From VAZQ01 sp045811525 (GTDB lineage: Bacteria > Pseudomonadota > Alphaproteobacteria > Rhizobiales > Xanthobacteraceae), in NCBI GenBank assembly GCA_045811525.1, contig JBJMTV010000037.1, positions 1 to 64,000 of the forward strand: a stretch of 64,000 bases of DNA. The letters are read 5' to 3'. Below, piece by piece: positions 26,475 through 34,989 of this stretch. Numbering within the stretch: position 1 is the stretch's first letter; each line of letters opens with the position of its first letter. The notes beneath the pieces were generated by a model that worked only from the letters and a program-made list of their open reading frames with translations, had not been told where the DNA came from and did no database searches. Position numbers and translations under genes: made by a program.

Positions 26475-27023
26475 ATGAAACCGAAACAACTGTCGCGCGT
26501 GGATGGGGCAGCGGAAGACTCTGACGATCCCTTGCTCGCGGAGCTCTATGGACGCATCCGCGCGCAACGCGGACGCATCCTCACAATTCATCGCGTCGTC
26601 GGTCATGCCCCAAAGCTGTTGCGAGCACAGGCTGCCTATGCTGCGGCCATGCGTGAGGAATCCTCGCTGGCGCGCGATTTTCAGGAGCTGCTGATCCTGC
26701 GCGTCGCTCAGGTGAATGATTCCGCGTATGAGCAATCGGTGCACAGGCCGATCGCGCTCCGCCTAGGAGTCCCCGCGGCAAAGCTCGATGCATTGCCCTC
26801 GTGGCACCAGTCCGCGTTGTTCGATGCCAAAGAGCGGGCGGCGCTTGCTTATGTGGAGCAGGCGGCGCGCACCGGCGAGGTGGATGATCCCACCTTTGCG
26901 GAGGTGAGGCAATTCTTCTCGGCACGGCAGATCGTCGAGCTCACCGCGCTCGTTGCTTGGTATGTCGGCAACGCGCGTTTCGTACGGTCGCTGCGGATTG
27001 CGCCGGAGCGCGAGGAGAATTGA
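26475..27023 (+). CDS. carboxymuconolactone decarboxylase-family protein
   Basis: The small all-alpha protein of 182 residues belongs to the AhpD/CMD fold. The central stretch SLARDFQELLILRVAQVNDSAYEQSVH keeps the family His, but has no CxxC, so it is not an AhpD-type peroxidase. Members often sit in aromatic-acid clusters with unassigned roles; true PcaC is shorter (about 130 residues). It lies between pobA and a Bug receptor on the same strand, with only two bases before the latter, so the three may be co-transcribed. Confidence 0.8.
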   Translation: MKPKQLSRVDGAAEDSDDPLLAELYGRIRAQRGRILTIHRVVGHAPKLLRAQAAYAAAMREESSLARDFQELLILRVAQVNDSAYEQSVHRPIALRLGVPAAKLDALPSWHQSALFDAKERAALAYVEQAARTGEVDDPTFAEVRQFFSARQIVELTALVAWYVGNARFVRSLRIAPEREEN

Positions 27024-27025
27024 CG

Positions 27026-28033
27026 ATGCAAGACGACGGCAGCAGCCGGCAGGGGCTGATCAGGGCGATATGCGTTATCCTTGCGACGCTCGTGCTACTA
27101 CGGGCCGGGCCCGCAACGGCCCAAAGCTACCCCTCCAGGCCGATCACCATCATCGTGCCGTTCACGGCGGGCGGTCCCGCGGACACGCTTGCGCGACTTC
27201 TCGGCGAGCGAATGAAGAGCACGCTCGGCCAGTCTGTTGTCATCGAAAACGTAGCTGGAGCGGCGGGCTCACTCGGGGTCGGGCGCGTCGTGCGCGCCCC
27301 GGCGGACGGCTATACGGTTGGCATGGGTCACCTGGGTACCCACGTCTTTAATGGCGCGCTTTACAGTCTGCAATACGATTTGGTGAAGGACTTGGCGCCG
27401 ATTGCGCTCTTGCCATCGAACTATTCTGTGATCGTCACCAAGAAGGATGTACCAGCTGTCGATCTCAAGGGACTGGTGGCTTGGTTGAAGGCCAATCCCA
27501 ACGAGGCGTCCTCTGCAACCGCGGGAGTGGGATCCATTGCTCACGTTGCCAGCGTTTATTTCGGCCGGCAGGCCGGTGTTGCACTTCAGATCGTCCCCTA
27601 CCGCGGCGGCGCAGCTGCGATCGCCGACGTTGTGGCTGGCCATGTCACGTTGATGTTCGACCAGTTCACCGGCAGCTCTGTCGAGATGTACCGGACGGGC
27701 AAGGTGCGGCCGTTTGCCGTCACCGCCAAGGCGCGCTTGGCTGCGATACCGGAGCTACCGACGGTCGATGAGGCCGGACTGCCTGGGCTCTACGTGTCAA
27801 CCTGGTATGGGCTGTGGGCTCCTGCAGGAACACCGAAAGACGTTATTGCCAAGTTGAATGGCGCTGTTGTCGACGCGCTCGCCGAGCCCGAGCTTCGGCA
27901 GCGGTTAGAGGCGCAATCCTCCGTAATTCCGCCGCGCGAGGAGCAGACGCCGGAAGCGCTCCACGCCTTTCAAAAGGCTGAGATCGATAAGTGGTGGCCG
28001 ATCATCAAGGCGGCCGGGATCAAGGCCGAATGA
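27026..28033 (+). CDS. Bug/TctC-family periplasmic substrate-binding protein
   Basis: The product of 335 residues has a signal peptide (cleavage near PATAQ-SYPSRP). The Bug hallmark IIVPFTAGGPADTLARLL follows, then the second lobe with IVPYRGGAAAIADVVAGHV. Such proteins bind carboxylates or other small organic molecules for tripartite tricarboxylate transporters. The ATG at 27026 has GAGGA about 10 bases upstream. No TctA or TctB membrane subunit is present in this window, so its transporter is elsewhere or it acts as an orphan receptor. The ligand is unknown. Confidence 0.9.
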   Translation: MQDDGSSRQGLIRAICVILATLVLLRAGPATAQSYPSRPITIIVPFTAGGPADTLARLLGERMKSTLGQSVVIENVAGAAGSLGVGRVVRAPADGYTVGMGHLGTHVFNGALYSLQYDLVKDLAPIALLPSNYSVIVTKKDVPAVDLKGLVAWLKANPNEASSATAGVGSIAHVASVYFGRQAGVALQIVPYRGGAAAIADVVAGHVTLMFDQFTGSSVEMYRTGKVRPFAVTAKARLAAIPELPTVDEAGLPGLYVSTWYGLWAPAGTPKDVIAKLNGAVVDALAEPELRQRLEAQSSVIPPREEQTPEALHAFQKAEIDKWWPIIKAAGIKAE

Positions 28034-28081
28034 CGCCCCAAGCGACAGTCGTGCCTGCCGCTAACTCACGGTGCGACGCCG

Positions 28082-29065
28082 CTAATTCAAGCTGATGCCG
28101 CTATCCCGGAAAACGCTGCTCCAACGATCGAGCTCCTTGCGCACGAACAGCGCAAACTCCTCGGGCGTGCTGGTGGCGGCGCTGATCCCCGCGTTACGCA
28201 GCCGCTCCGCGATCACCGGGTCGGCGTACATGACCTCGATGTCGTGGTGGATCTTCTCGATAATAGCGCGCGGGGTTCCCTTGGGCGCTACGAACCCGAT
28301 CCACGTGGATATATCGTCGAGCGCGGGGAGTGAAGCGGCGACCGCGAGCGGCTGGACATCTGGCAAAGCCGGTAAAGGCTGGCTGTTGAGCTTGGCGAGT
28401 GCGCGCAGCTTCCCGCTCTGGATCAGGGGCAAACTGCTTGCCGTGCCATCAACGATGTAGTCGACCGCCCCGTTGAGGAGCCCCTGGACGGTCGGCGCAC
28501 TGCCGTTGAACGGAATGTATTGGGCATCGATCCCTGCCTCGCGATTGAACAGATAGCCGGCAAGCCGGGTGGTGATGATGCCGGCGCCGTAATTGAGCTT
28601 GCCGGGATTGGCCTTGGCGCGCGCAATCAGCTCCCTCACGGTGGCCGGCCCATCGTCCGCGCGCACCATGAGCAGCGAGGTGTTCTTCGAGCCAAGGGTG
28701 ATCGGTGCGAAGTCATGAAGCGGATCGTAGGGCAGGCTCTTGTTGGTTATTGGATTGAGCACCATGGTGACGTCCATGACCGCCAGCAGCGTGTAGCCAT
28801 CACCGGGCAGTTTGGCCACGCGCGCAGCCGCGATTGCCGTATTCGCCCCGGGCTGATTCTCGATCACCACCGGCTGTCCCCAGACTTCACTCAACCGCTG
28901 TCCCACCACCCGGCTGAGAATGTCTGTCGGGCCGCCAGCTGGGAAAGGCACGACGAGGCGGACCGCGCGAGTCGGGTACTGTTCAACCGGTTGCGCTCGA
29001 ACGGCGAACGGGGCGATGGCGCCGAGGAGGGTGAAAACAAGCACCGCGGATCGCAGAGCATGCAT
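28082..29065 (-). CDS. Bug/TctC-family periplasmic substrate-binding protein
   Basis: This is the second Bug receptor, with 327 residues. A signal peptide ending near AVRAQPVEQ is followed by LVVPFPAGGPTDILSRVVGQ. The lid segment contains YIPFNGSAPTVQGLLNGAVD. It is convergent with the previous receptor and divergent from the luciferase-like monooxygenase. The three receptors of this cluster differ enough by eye that they probably bind different ligands. Confidence 0.9.
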   Translation of the reverse strand: MHALRSAVLVFTLLGAIAPFAVRAQPVEQYPTRAVRLVVPFPAGGPTDILSRVVGQRLSEVWGQPVVIENQPGANTAIAAARVAKLPGDGYTLLAVMDVTMVLNPITNKSLPYDPLHDFAPITLGSKNTSLLMVRADDGPATVRELIARAKANPGKLNYGAGIITTRLAGYLFNREAGIDAQYIPFNGSAPTVQGLLNGAVDYIVDGTASSLPLIQSGKLRALAKLNSQPLPALPDVQPLAVAASLPALDDISTWIGFVAPKGTPRAIIEKIHHDIEVMYADPVIAERLRNAGISAATSTPEEFALFVRKELDRWSSVFRDSGISLN

Positions 29066-29244
29066 GGAGGGTCCTACCGTGGAGAGCCGGAGATCTTAGG
29101 TTTTTGCTATCGGCTGTGCGTGACGATGATTCTCGTCCCGGGCGCAGAGGCCTGCAAGGTCACAGCCGAGGGCCATTCAAAAAGGAGTATGCATGCGCTA
29201 GCCTCTTCGCAGGGACGAACGTGACCTTACCCGCAGGAGGACCT

Positions 29245-30381
29245 GTGCTCGCTCGCGCTCCATCGCAGCACGATCGCATGTCGATGTACAATGCCAACAG
29301 GCTGAAGATCGGCCTGTTCGGCCCGAATTGCTCGTCTGGACGAGCCGTGACGCTGGTGCCGGAGCGGTGGTCCGGAAGCTGGCCCGACAATCTCCGGCTG
29401 GCGAAAATGGCGGATGCAGCGGGTCTGGATTTCATGCTGCCAATCGGCCGCTGGAAGGGTTATGGCGGCGACACCGACTATCAGGGTGCCACGCTCGAGA
29501 CCATCACCTGGGCAACGGGTCTCCTCGCGGCTACCAAGGGCATCACCGCGTTCGGCACGGTGCATGCGCCGCTGTTCAGCCCGATCATTGCCGCCAAGGA
29601 GATGGTCACCGCCGACCACATCGGCGAGGGCCGGTTCGGCCTCAACATCGTGGTGGGTTGGAACGAGGGCGAATTCCAGATGTTCGGCGTGCAGCAGCGC
29701 GACCATGAGTCCCGGTACGCCTACGCCCAGGAATGGATCGATGTGATCAAGATGATCTGGTCGGAGAAGGAGGGCTTCGATTTCAACGGCCAGTACCTGC
29801 AGATGAAGGGCATCAAAGGAAAACCCAAACCGTATGGCGGAACCCGCCCCCTGATCATGAATGCCGGGGCCTCGCCGGTAGGCCAAGCCTTCGCCATCCG
29901 CAACTGCGATGCTTTCTTTCTCCAGGCATCCCGCACGTCGCTTGGTGAGACCGCACAGAAAGTCGTGGACGCGAAGACCAAAGCGCAGGAGCAGGGCAGG
30001 GAGCTCGGCGTCTACACTGTCGGTGTTGTGACCTGCCGCCCCACGAGGAAGGAAGCCGAAGAGTACTGGAATTACGCCATCGTCGAGCACGCCGACTGGC
30101 GCGCCGTCGACGATATTCTGGCGCTCAAGAACATCACTGCGCAGAATACGGAACCAGAGCAGTTCAAGCAGATCCGCAATGGGTTTGCTCAGGGTATGGG
30201 GGGCTTGCCGATTGTCGGCGATCCTGATCACGTTGCGCGCCAGCTCATCGACCTCGCCGAGGCCGGGCTGAACGGTATTGCCCTGTCGCTCGTCAATTAC
30301 CTCGATGAGCTACCGTTCTTTTGCACCGAGGTACTGCCGCGCCTGCAACGTGCAGGGCTGCGCGAGAAGTGCGCGGCATGA
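29245..30381 (+). CDS. LLM-class flavin-dependent monooxygenase
   Basis: The bacterial-luciferase-fold protein has about 378 residues. Typical features are LKIGLFGPNCSSGRA at the first strand, the conserved GWNEGEFQMFG region, and LIMNAGASPVGQAFAIRNCD. Such enzymes use reduced FMN and oxygen to oxidise sulfonates, amines, nitro compounds or heterocycles; which applies here is unclear. The GTG at 29245 is chosen because AGGAGG lies at 29235-29240. The in-frame ATGs at 29278 and 29284 have no such site but are close to where relatives begin. A separate flavin reductase is not seen nearby. Confidence 0.83.
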   Translation: MLARAPSQHDRMSMYNANRLKIGLFGPNCSSGRAVTLVPERWSGSWPDNLRLAKMADAAGLDFMLPIGRWKGYGGDTDYQGATLETITWATGLLAATKGITAFGTVHAPLFSPIIAAKEMVTADHIGEGRFGLNIVVGWNEGEFQMFGVQQRDHESRYAYAQEWIDVIKMIWSEKEGFDFNGQYLQMKGIKGKPKPYGGTRPLIMNAGASPVGQAFAIRNCDAFFLQASRTSLGETAQKVVDAKTKAQEQGRELGVYTVGVVTCRPTRKEAEEYWNYAIVEHADWRAVDDILALKNITAQNTEPEQFKQIRNGFAQGMGGLPIVGDPDHVARQLIDLAEAGLNGIALSLVNYLDELPFFCTEVLPRLQRAGLREKCAA

Positions 30382-30396
30382 TCGGGCGCGCCCCCT

Positions 30397-31380
30397 TCAA
30401 TCGAGCTTGAGGCCGATGGCCTCTATGACCTTGGCTCGGGTCTCGGCCTGCGCCCGAATAAACGCGGCAAACTCGTCCGGTGACTTGCTGATCGCGGGCT
30501 CGATCCCTGCTGCGGCCAGCTTGTCGCGCACCTCCGCCATGCTGAGCACCTTCGTCAAGGAGGCGTGCAGCTTGTTGACGATCTCGCGAGGCGTCCCGGC
30601 GGGCGCGACGACACTCTGCCAGATGCCGAGATCATAGCCGGGGAAAGTCTCGGCAATGGTCGGGATTTCCGGCGCCAGCGACAAGCGTTCCCCACTCACC
30701 AGGCCCAGTATCTTCAGCTTTTGCGCGCGCCAAAGCGGCAGGGACACGTTGATGCTCTCCATCCCCAGCGGAATGTCGCCCGCCAGGATCCCGGTGATTT
30801 GGGTGGTGCCGCCGCGGTAAGGAATCATCGAAAAGTTGGTTCCGGCCATTTGGTTCAACAGCCCCACATTGACCTGCGACGTGGGCGTGCTGATGCCGAT
30901 GTGGAACGTGCCCGGCTTCGCCTTTTCCTGCTCGACGAGCTCCTTCAGCGAGCTCACCGGAAGGTTGCTGTTGCCAACCAGAGCCGAGGGAACGAGGGCG
31001 ATCAAGGAGATCGGCACGAAGTCCTTGAAAGGGTCGTAGGCGAGCTTGCTGTAGAGGAACGGGTTCATCACCAAGGTGCCATCGATCGCCAGGAGGAGCG
31101 TGTAGCCATCCGGATTGGCTTTCGCGACCGCCTGCGCGCCGATGATCGTGTTCGCGCCAGGGCGATTGTCTATGACGACCTGTTGTCCAAGATCCTCCGT
31201 CAGCTTCTGTCCAACAAGGCGGGCAAGAAAATCGGCCGGTCCTCCGGGGGCAAATGGGACCAACAGCGTGATCTGGCGTGACGGATAGGGCTGCGCCGAC
31301 GCCGTCATTGGGAGAAGCATCCCCAGCGCGCAAAGGAGCGTCATGCCTGCGCAGACCAGCCGTGCAAAGGAAATGTTCAT
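30397..31380 (-). CDS. Bug/TctC-family periplasmic substrate-binding protein
   Basis: This is the third Bug receptor, with 327 residues. The signal peptide ends near TASAQPYPSRQ, and the hallmark LLVPFAPGGPADFLARLVG and second-lobe MIPYRGGTTQITGILAGD follow. The ATG at 31380 is preceded by a GGGAGGACC ribosome site. It lies 23 bases after the racemase-family gene on the same strand, so the two are probably one transcript, and the receptor may bring in the substrate of that enzyme. Confidence 0.9.
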   Translation of the reverse strand: MNISFARLVCAGMTLLCALGMLLPMTASAQPYPSRQITLLVPFAPGGPADFLARLVGQKLTEDLGQQVVIDNRPGANTIIGAQAVAKANPDGYTLLLAIDGTLVMNPFLYSKLAYDPFKDFVPISLIALVPSALVGNSNLPVSSLKELVEQEKAKPGTFHIGISTPTSQVNVGLLNQMAGTNFSMIPYRGGTTQITGILAGDIPLGMESINVSLPLWRAQKLKILGLVSGERLSLAPEIPTIAETFPGYDLGIWQSVVAPAGTPREIVNKLHASLTKVLSMAEVRDKLAAAGIEPAISKSPDEFAAFIRAQAETRAKVIEAIGLKLD

Positions 31381-31403
31381 GGGTCCTCCCTCACCTGGCA
31401 AAG

Positions 31404-32171
31404 TCATGCGCGCTGCTGATGCATCAAGCGACCGAGGGACGGCATATCCGGGATAGGCGCGAGCACCGCCTCGAGCCGTCTCAGGCAGCCCCACAGCACC
31501 GCCTGATTGCTGTTCACCACCGGTTTCCCCAGCGCCTGCTCGATCGCGGCGATTGCCTCGATCTGCGTCGTGTTGGTGCAGCTGAGGAAAATCCCGTCGG
31601 CACTGGGGCGGTCGTGGCGACAGGCAAGCTCCGTCCATTCGGCAGGAGTAACGCTGGCGAATTCAAGAGCGGACAATCCGAGCGCCACGTCGTGAACGAC
31701 TTCAAACCCTGTCGCTCTGAGATAGTCGATGACAGCTTGGTTGCTCTTGTAAGGGCTGAGCAGCACGAGCTTGCTCAGTTTCAGCGCCTGCAACGCTTCC
31801 ACAACCAGCCGGCTGGTCGCGATTGCCTCAATACCCGTCGCGTCGCGGACGAGGTCGAGAATCCGGCCTTCACCCTGCGGCCCCTGGCTCATGGACGTAT
31901 CGGTGCAATGAAAGACGATCAGGTCGGGTTTGACATCGGCAAGGAGCCTCGCCGAGGTGGCGATCTCCTCGGCCATCGCCGGCAGCGGCCGCTTCCACTC
32001 TCCCGCGACACGCGCGCGTGCGACGTGAATACCCAGCCCCGGCGGGGCGAAGGCATTGAATTGCGGCTCGCTCAAGCTGTTGACTGAAGGAATAATCATT
32101 CCTACCCGTGCGCGCGCTGCCGGCAGTTCAATGCGGGCAACCGGTTTCTCCATCGTTGCAAGCGAGGTCAT
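31404..32171 (-). CDS. Asp/Glu racemase-superfamily enzyme (maleate isomerase or arylmalonate decarboxylase type)
   Basis: The product has 255 residues. RVGMIIPSVNSLSEPQFNAFAP near the N-terminus, a first conserved Cys in VFHCTDTSMSQG and a second in FLSCTNTTQIEAI match the two-cysteine layout of this superfamily. Maleate cis-trans isomerase and arylmalonate decarboxylase are its closest functional types; the sequence does not decide between them. The ATG at 32171 has AGGAG about eight bases upstream. It is followed by a Bug receptor gene in the same direction. Confidence 0.78.
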   Translation of the reverse strand: MTSLATMEKPVARIELPAARARVGMIIPSVNSLSEPQFNAFAPPGLGIHVARARVAGEWKRPLPAMAEEIATSARLLADVKPDLIVFHCTDTSMSQGPQGEGRILDLVRDATGIEAIATSRLVVEALQALKLSKLVLLSPYKSNQAVIDYLRATGFEVVHDVALGLSALEFASVTPAEWTELACRHDRPSADGIFLSCTNTTQIEAIAAIEQALGKPVVNSNQAVLWGCLRRLEAVLAPIPDMPSLGRLMHQQRA

Positions 32172-32325
32172 GGTGCAATCTCCTGCGCGCAGCGCTACGT
32201 TCTTGATGTGCTTTCGGCCAGCAGGATAGTTGAGCGCTGGCGCAACTGGAAGCTGGCCCTGGAGCGTTCGACTTGTTTCAGGAAGAGCCCAAGCCAGAGC
32301 TGCAACATCTGCACGGATCAGTGAC

Positions 32326-33432
32326 ATGTGGCCAGACCGTCGTGTTCTCGAGCTATTCGGCATTGAGCTCCCGATTGTGCAGGCACCTATGGCTGGTGCG
32401 ATGGATTGGCGGCTTGCCGCCGAAGCCGCTCAAGCGGGTGCACTCGGGTCGATCCCATGTGCCATGCTCAAGCCCGATCAGCTGCGTGAGGACGTCGGCA
32501 AGTTTCGCTCGCGCACGCAAAAGCCGGTAAACGTCAATTTTTTCTGCCACACCGCGCCTCAACTGAGCAATGAGCGCGAGTCGCGTTGGAGGGAGCGGCT
32601 CGAGCCCTATTACCGCGAGCTGGCCATTGATCCCGCCGCGCCGATACCGTCCAGCAACCGAGCGGCATTTGACGAAACCTTCTGCGCGGTCATGGAGGGG
32701 CTGCGGCCGGAAGTCATAAGCTTTCATTTTGGCTTGCCTTCTGCGGCGCTGCTGGCGCGCGTCAAGGACATCGGCGCGCGCGTCATCAGCTCGGCGACCA
32801 CGGCTGCCGAGGCACGCTGGCTGGAAGCGCACGGGGCAGATGCGGTCATTGCGCAGGGTTATGAGGCAGGGGGACATCGCGGATTATTTCTGGCGGAAGA
32901 CAGCAACGACATCAGCCACCAGGTCGGAACCTTCGCCCTCATCCCGCAGATCGTGGATGCCGTCAAAGTGCCGGTCATTGCCTCCGGCGGCGTGAGTGAC
33001 GGGCGTGCCATTGCGGCGGCCTTTGCACTTGGCGCCGCTGCCGTGCAGATCGGCAGCTCCTACCTCTGGTGCCCCGAATCGACGATTTCCGCACCGCATC
33101 GCGCTGCGCTGGCGAGTGCTGCGGACGACAGCACCGCCGTCACACGCCTGATGACGGGTCGCCCTGCACGCGGAATCGTCAATCGCCTTATGCGCGAGAT
33201 CGGACCGATGTCACCGCTCGCCCCGGATTTTCCGCTTGCAGCAGGCGCGATTACACCGTTGCGCGCCAAAGCGGAAGCACAAGGCTCCGGCGATTTCTCC
33301 CCGATGTGGGCCGGCCAGGCAGCGCGGCTGGGGCGCCCGCTGCCGGCAGCCGAGCTGACCAAGCGCTTGGCCGCAGAGGCGCTCGAGCATTTGCGCAGGC
33401 TCGGCTCGGCGCGTGAAGCCTCGCGCGAATAG
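32326..33432 (+). CDS. nitronate monooxygenase / 2-nitropropane dioxygenase-like flavoprotein
   Basis: The FMN-binding TIM barrel has about 368 residues. Family features include PIVQAPMAGAMDWRLAAEAA at the start, the catalytic-region segment DAVIAQGYEAGGHRG with the conserved His, and VIASGGVSDGRAIAAAFALGAAAVQIG for phosphate binding. Some family members oxidise nitroalkanes; others are enoyl reductases or quinone reductases. The start at 32326 is inferred from family N-termini, without a clear ribosome site. Confidence 0.85.
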   Translation: MWPDRRVLELFGIELPIVQAPMAGAMDWRLAAEAAQAGALGSIPCAMLKPDQLREDVGKFRSRTQKPVNVNFFCHTAPQLSNERESRWRERLEPYYRELAIDPAAPIPSSNRAAFDETFCAVMEGLRPEVISFHFGLPSAALLARVKDIGARVISSATTAAEARWLEAHGADAVIAQGYEAGGHRGLFLAEDSNDISHQVGTFALIPQIVDAVKVPVIASGGVSDGRAIAAAFALGAAAVQIGSSYLWCPESTISAPHRAALASAADDSTAVTRLMTGRPARGIVNRLMREIGPMSPLAPDFPLAAGAITPLRAKAEAQGSGDFSPMWAGQAARLGRPLPAAELTKRLAAEALEHLRRLGSAREASRE

Positions 33433-33474
33433 CGTTTAGCGGAAGTGAGGGCAGTCGAGGCAACTCGAGCCCGC

Positions 33475-34353
33475 TCAAGCACCTGTGATGCGCACGCGCG
33501 TTCCCCACGGATCGGTGGTCTCGAGCTGTTGCCCCGTCTGCGTGGTGCGGACGCCGGCTTGCGCGAGCTTCGCTTTCACCGAATTGAAAGCGGCGGGGCT
33601 GGCCGCTTCGAGTGCAACCCACGACAGCCCCGCCCGCTGCGGGTCACGTTGGCCGGCGCCTGCGCTGTGCCACACGTTGCCGGCAATATGGTGATGGTAG
33701 CGCCCGGACGAGAGAAATGATGCGCCATGGCGCCGACGCGTGACGTCGAGGCCGAGCGCGTCACGATAGAAGGACTCAGCGCGCGCAACATCGCCCACAC
33801 GCAAGTGAACATGACCGATCCGCAGACCATCGGGCGCGCCGGTGAATTCCGGCTTCGTTGGGACCTCCCGCAGGATGTCGTCTACATCGAGAGGGTCCGT
33901 CGTTATCCGCAGATCGTCACCCGTCCAGTGCCAGGTCTCAGGCGGCCGGTCCGAATAGACCTCGACGCCGTTGCCTTCCGGATCATCGAGGTAGAGCGCC
34001 TCGCTGATGGCATGGTCGGAAGCGCCGGTGAGGGGCGTCTTATTGCGCACAACATGCAGGATCCATAGCGCTAGGTCACGCCGCGTCGGCATCAGGAACG
34101 CGGTGTGGTAAAGACCCGCCTCGCGCTTGTCATCGGGCGCCGCATCGGGTGACTGCTCGAGCTCAAGGAAGGCTGATCCGCCCGCGCCGAGCGTGACGCG
34201 GCCTGGCTCCTCGTGCAGCACGTGGAGGCCGAGCACATCCTTATAGAAGGACAGGAGGCGCTCGAGACGACGAGCCTTCAGCCCGATGGCGCCGACATGG
34301 AGCGGCGTACGGCTCGCAAATGTGGGCAGGGCAGAAGGATTGGGAGCATCCAT
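33475..34353 (-). CDS. VOC-family ring-cleavage-type dioxygenase or glyoxalase (CatE-like)
   Basis: The product of 292 residues has two vicinal-oxygen-chelate modules. The N-terminal one starts LHVGAIGLKARRLERLLSFYKDVLG, and the C-terminal one contains IGHVHLRVGDVARAESFYRDALG. Metal ligands are plausible at His in HVHLRV, His in RYHHHIAGN and Glu in NGVEVYSDRP. It resembles B. subtilis CatE, a catechol 2,3-dioxygenase-like protein. The ATG at 34353 has GAGG just upstream. It is divergent from gatC and forms the edge of the catabolic cluster. Confidence 0.78.
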   Translation of the reverse strand: MDAPNPSALPTFASRTPLHVGAIGLKARRLERLLSFYKDVLGLHVLHEEPGRVTLGAGGSAFLELEQSPDAAPDDKREAGLYHTAFLMPTRRDLALWILHVVRNKTPLTGASDHAISEALYLDDPEGNGVEVYSDRPPETWHWTGDDLRITTDPLDVDDILREVPTKPEFTGAPDGLRIGHVHLRVGDVARAESFYRDALGLDVTRRRHGASFLSSGRYHHHIAGNVWHSAGAGQRDPQRAGLSWVALEAASPAAFNSVKAKLAQAGVRTTQTGQQLETTDPWGTRVRITGA

Positions 34354-34462
34354 GACCTCTATATTGGTCCTTTGCGGCATTGGCGCAATGCGGATCCGGT
34401 TGGCGGGCGCAGCCACGCTCTGATATAGGCTCGCAAAACTGCAAGGTGACTTCGGAGGCCCT

Positions 34463-34750
34463 GTGTCCGTCGACGCCAACACTGTCCGGCGGATCGCGCA
34501 TCTGGCACGCATTGCCGTGCCCGAAGCGGAGATCCCTCATTTGCAAGGCGAGCTCAATGCCATCCTCGCCTTCATCGAGCAGTTGTCCGAGGTTGACGTG
34601 AGCGGGGTCGAGCCCATGACCTCAGTCACTCCAATGCAGATGTGGAGACGCCCGGATGAGGTCAGCGATGGCGGCATCGCCGAGGATGTCCTGAGGAACG
34701 CACCTGCAACCGAGGACGGCTTCTTTGTGGTTCCGAAAGTGGTCGAATAG
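34463..34750 (+). CDS. gatC: Asp/Glu-tRNA amidotransferase subunit C
   Basis: The 95-residue subunit belongs to GatCAB, which converts Glu-tRNA(Gln) and Asp-tRNA(Asn) to the amide forms. Typical stretches are VRRIAHLARIAVPE and VEPMTSVTPMQMWRRPDEV. The GTG start follows GGAGG at 34453-34457. A small gene begins two bases after its stop, then gatA overlaps that, so all three are translationally linked. Confidence 0.95.
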   Translation: MSVDANTVRRIAHLARIAVPEAEIPHLQGELNAILAFIEQLSEVDVSGVEPMTSVTPMQMWRRPDEVSDGGIAEDVLRNAPATEDGFFVVPKVVE

Positions 34751-34752
34751 CG

Positions 34753-34989
34753 ATGTGCCTGGCCTGTGAAGAAGCGGATGATTTTTTTCGCCTGCAGCTT
34801 ATCGACCAGATTGCGCGCGGCCAGATGCCTGAGGGTCTGACCGCTCAGGACCTCACCAATATGGGACTGCCGCAGCCGGGCGAGATCGAGATTACCCGTG
34901 AGCCTGACGGAACGGTGATTTACCGGCAGAAGGCGCCGAGCAAGTCGGCGCAGAACAGTTTCTTTTGCGACAGCCCAGGCGAGGGATGA
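34753..34989 (+). CDS. small hypothetical protein between gatC and gatA
   Basis: The 78-codon frame starts two bases after the gatC stop, and its own stop overlaps the gatA ATG as ATGA. The peptide begins MCLACEEADDFFRLQLIDQI, with a CxxC pair at residues 2-5, and then has a short acidic and Pro-rich middle (QDLTNMGLPQPGEIEITREP) and a polar tail. No domain is recognised. The tight coupling and the sensible amino-acid composition argue that it is translated. Whether it binds the amidotransferase or a metal is unknown. Confidence 0.72.
   Translation: MCLACEEADDFFRLQLIDQIARGQMPEGLTAQDLTNMGLPQPGEIEITREPDGTVIYRQKAPSKSAQNSFFCDSPGEG

Noticed and set aside
29189..29224. Possible 11-residue leader peptide before the luciferase-like monooxygenase
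   Set aside because: The AAGGAG site is only one base from this ATG, and the next ATG at better spacing gives a two-codon frame; neither is convincing.
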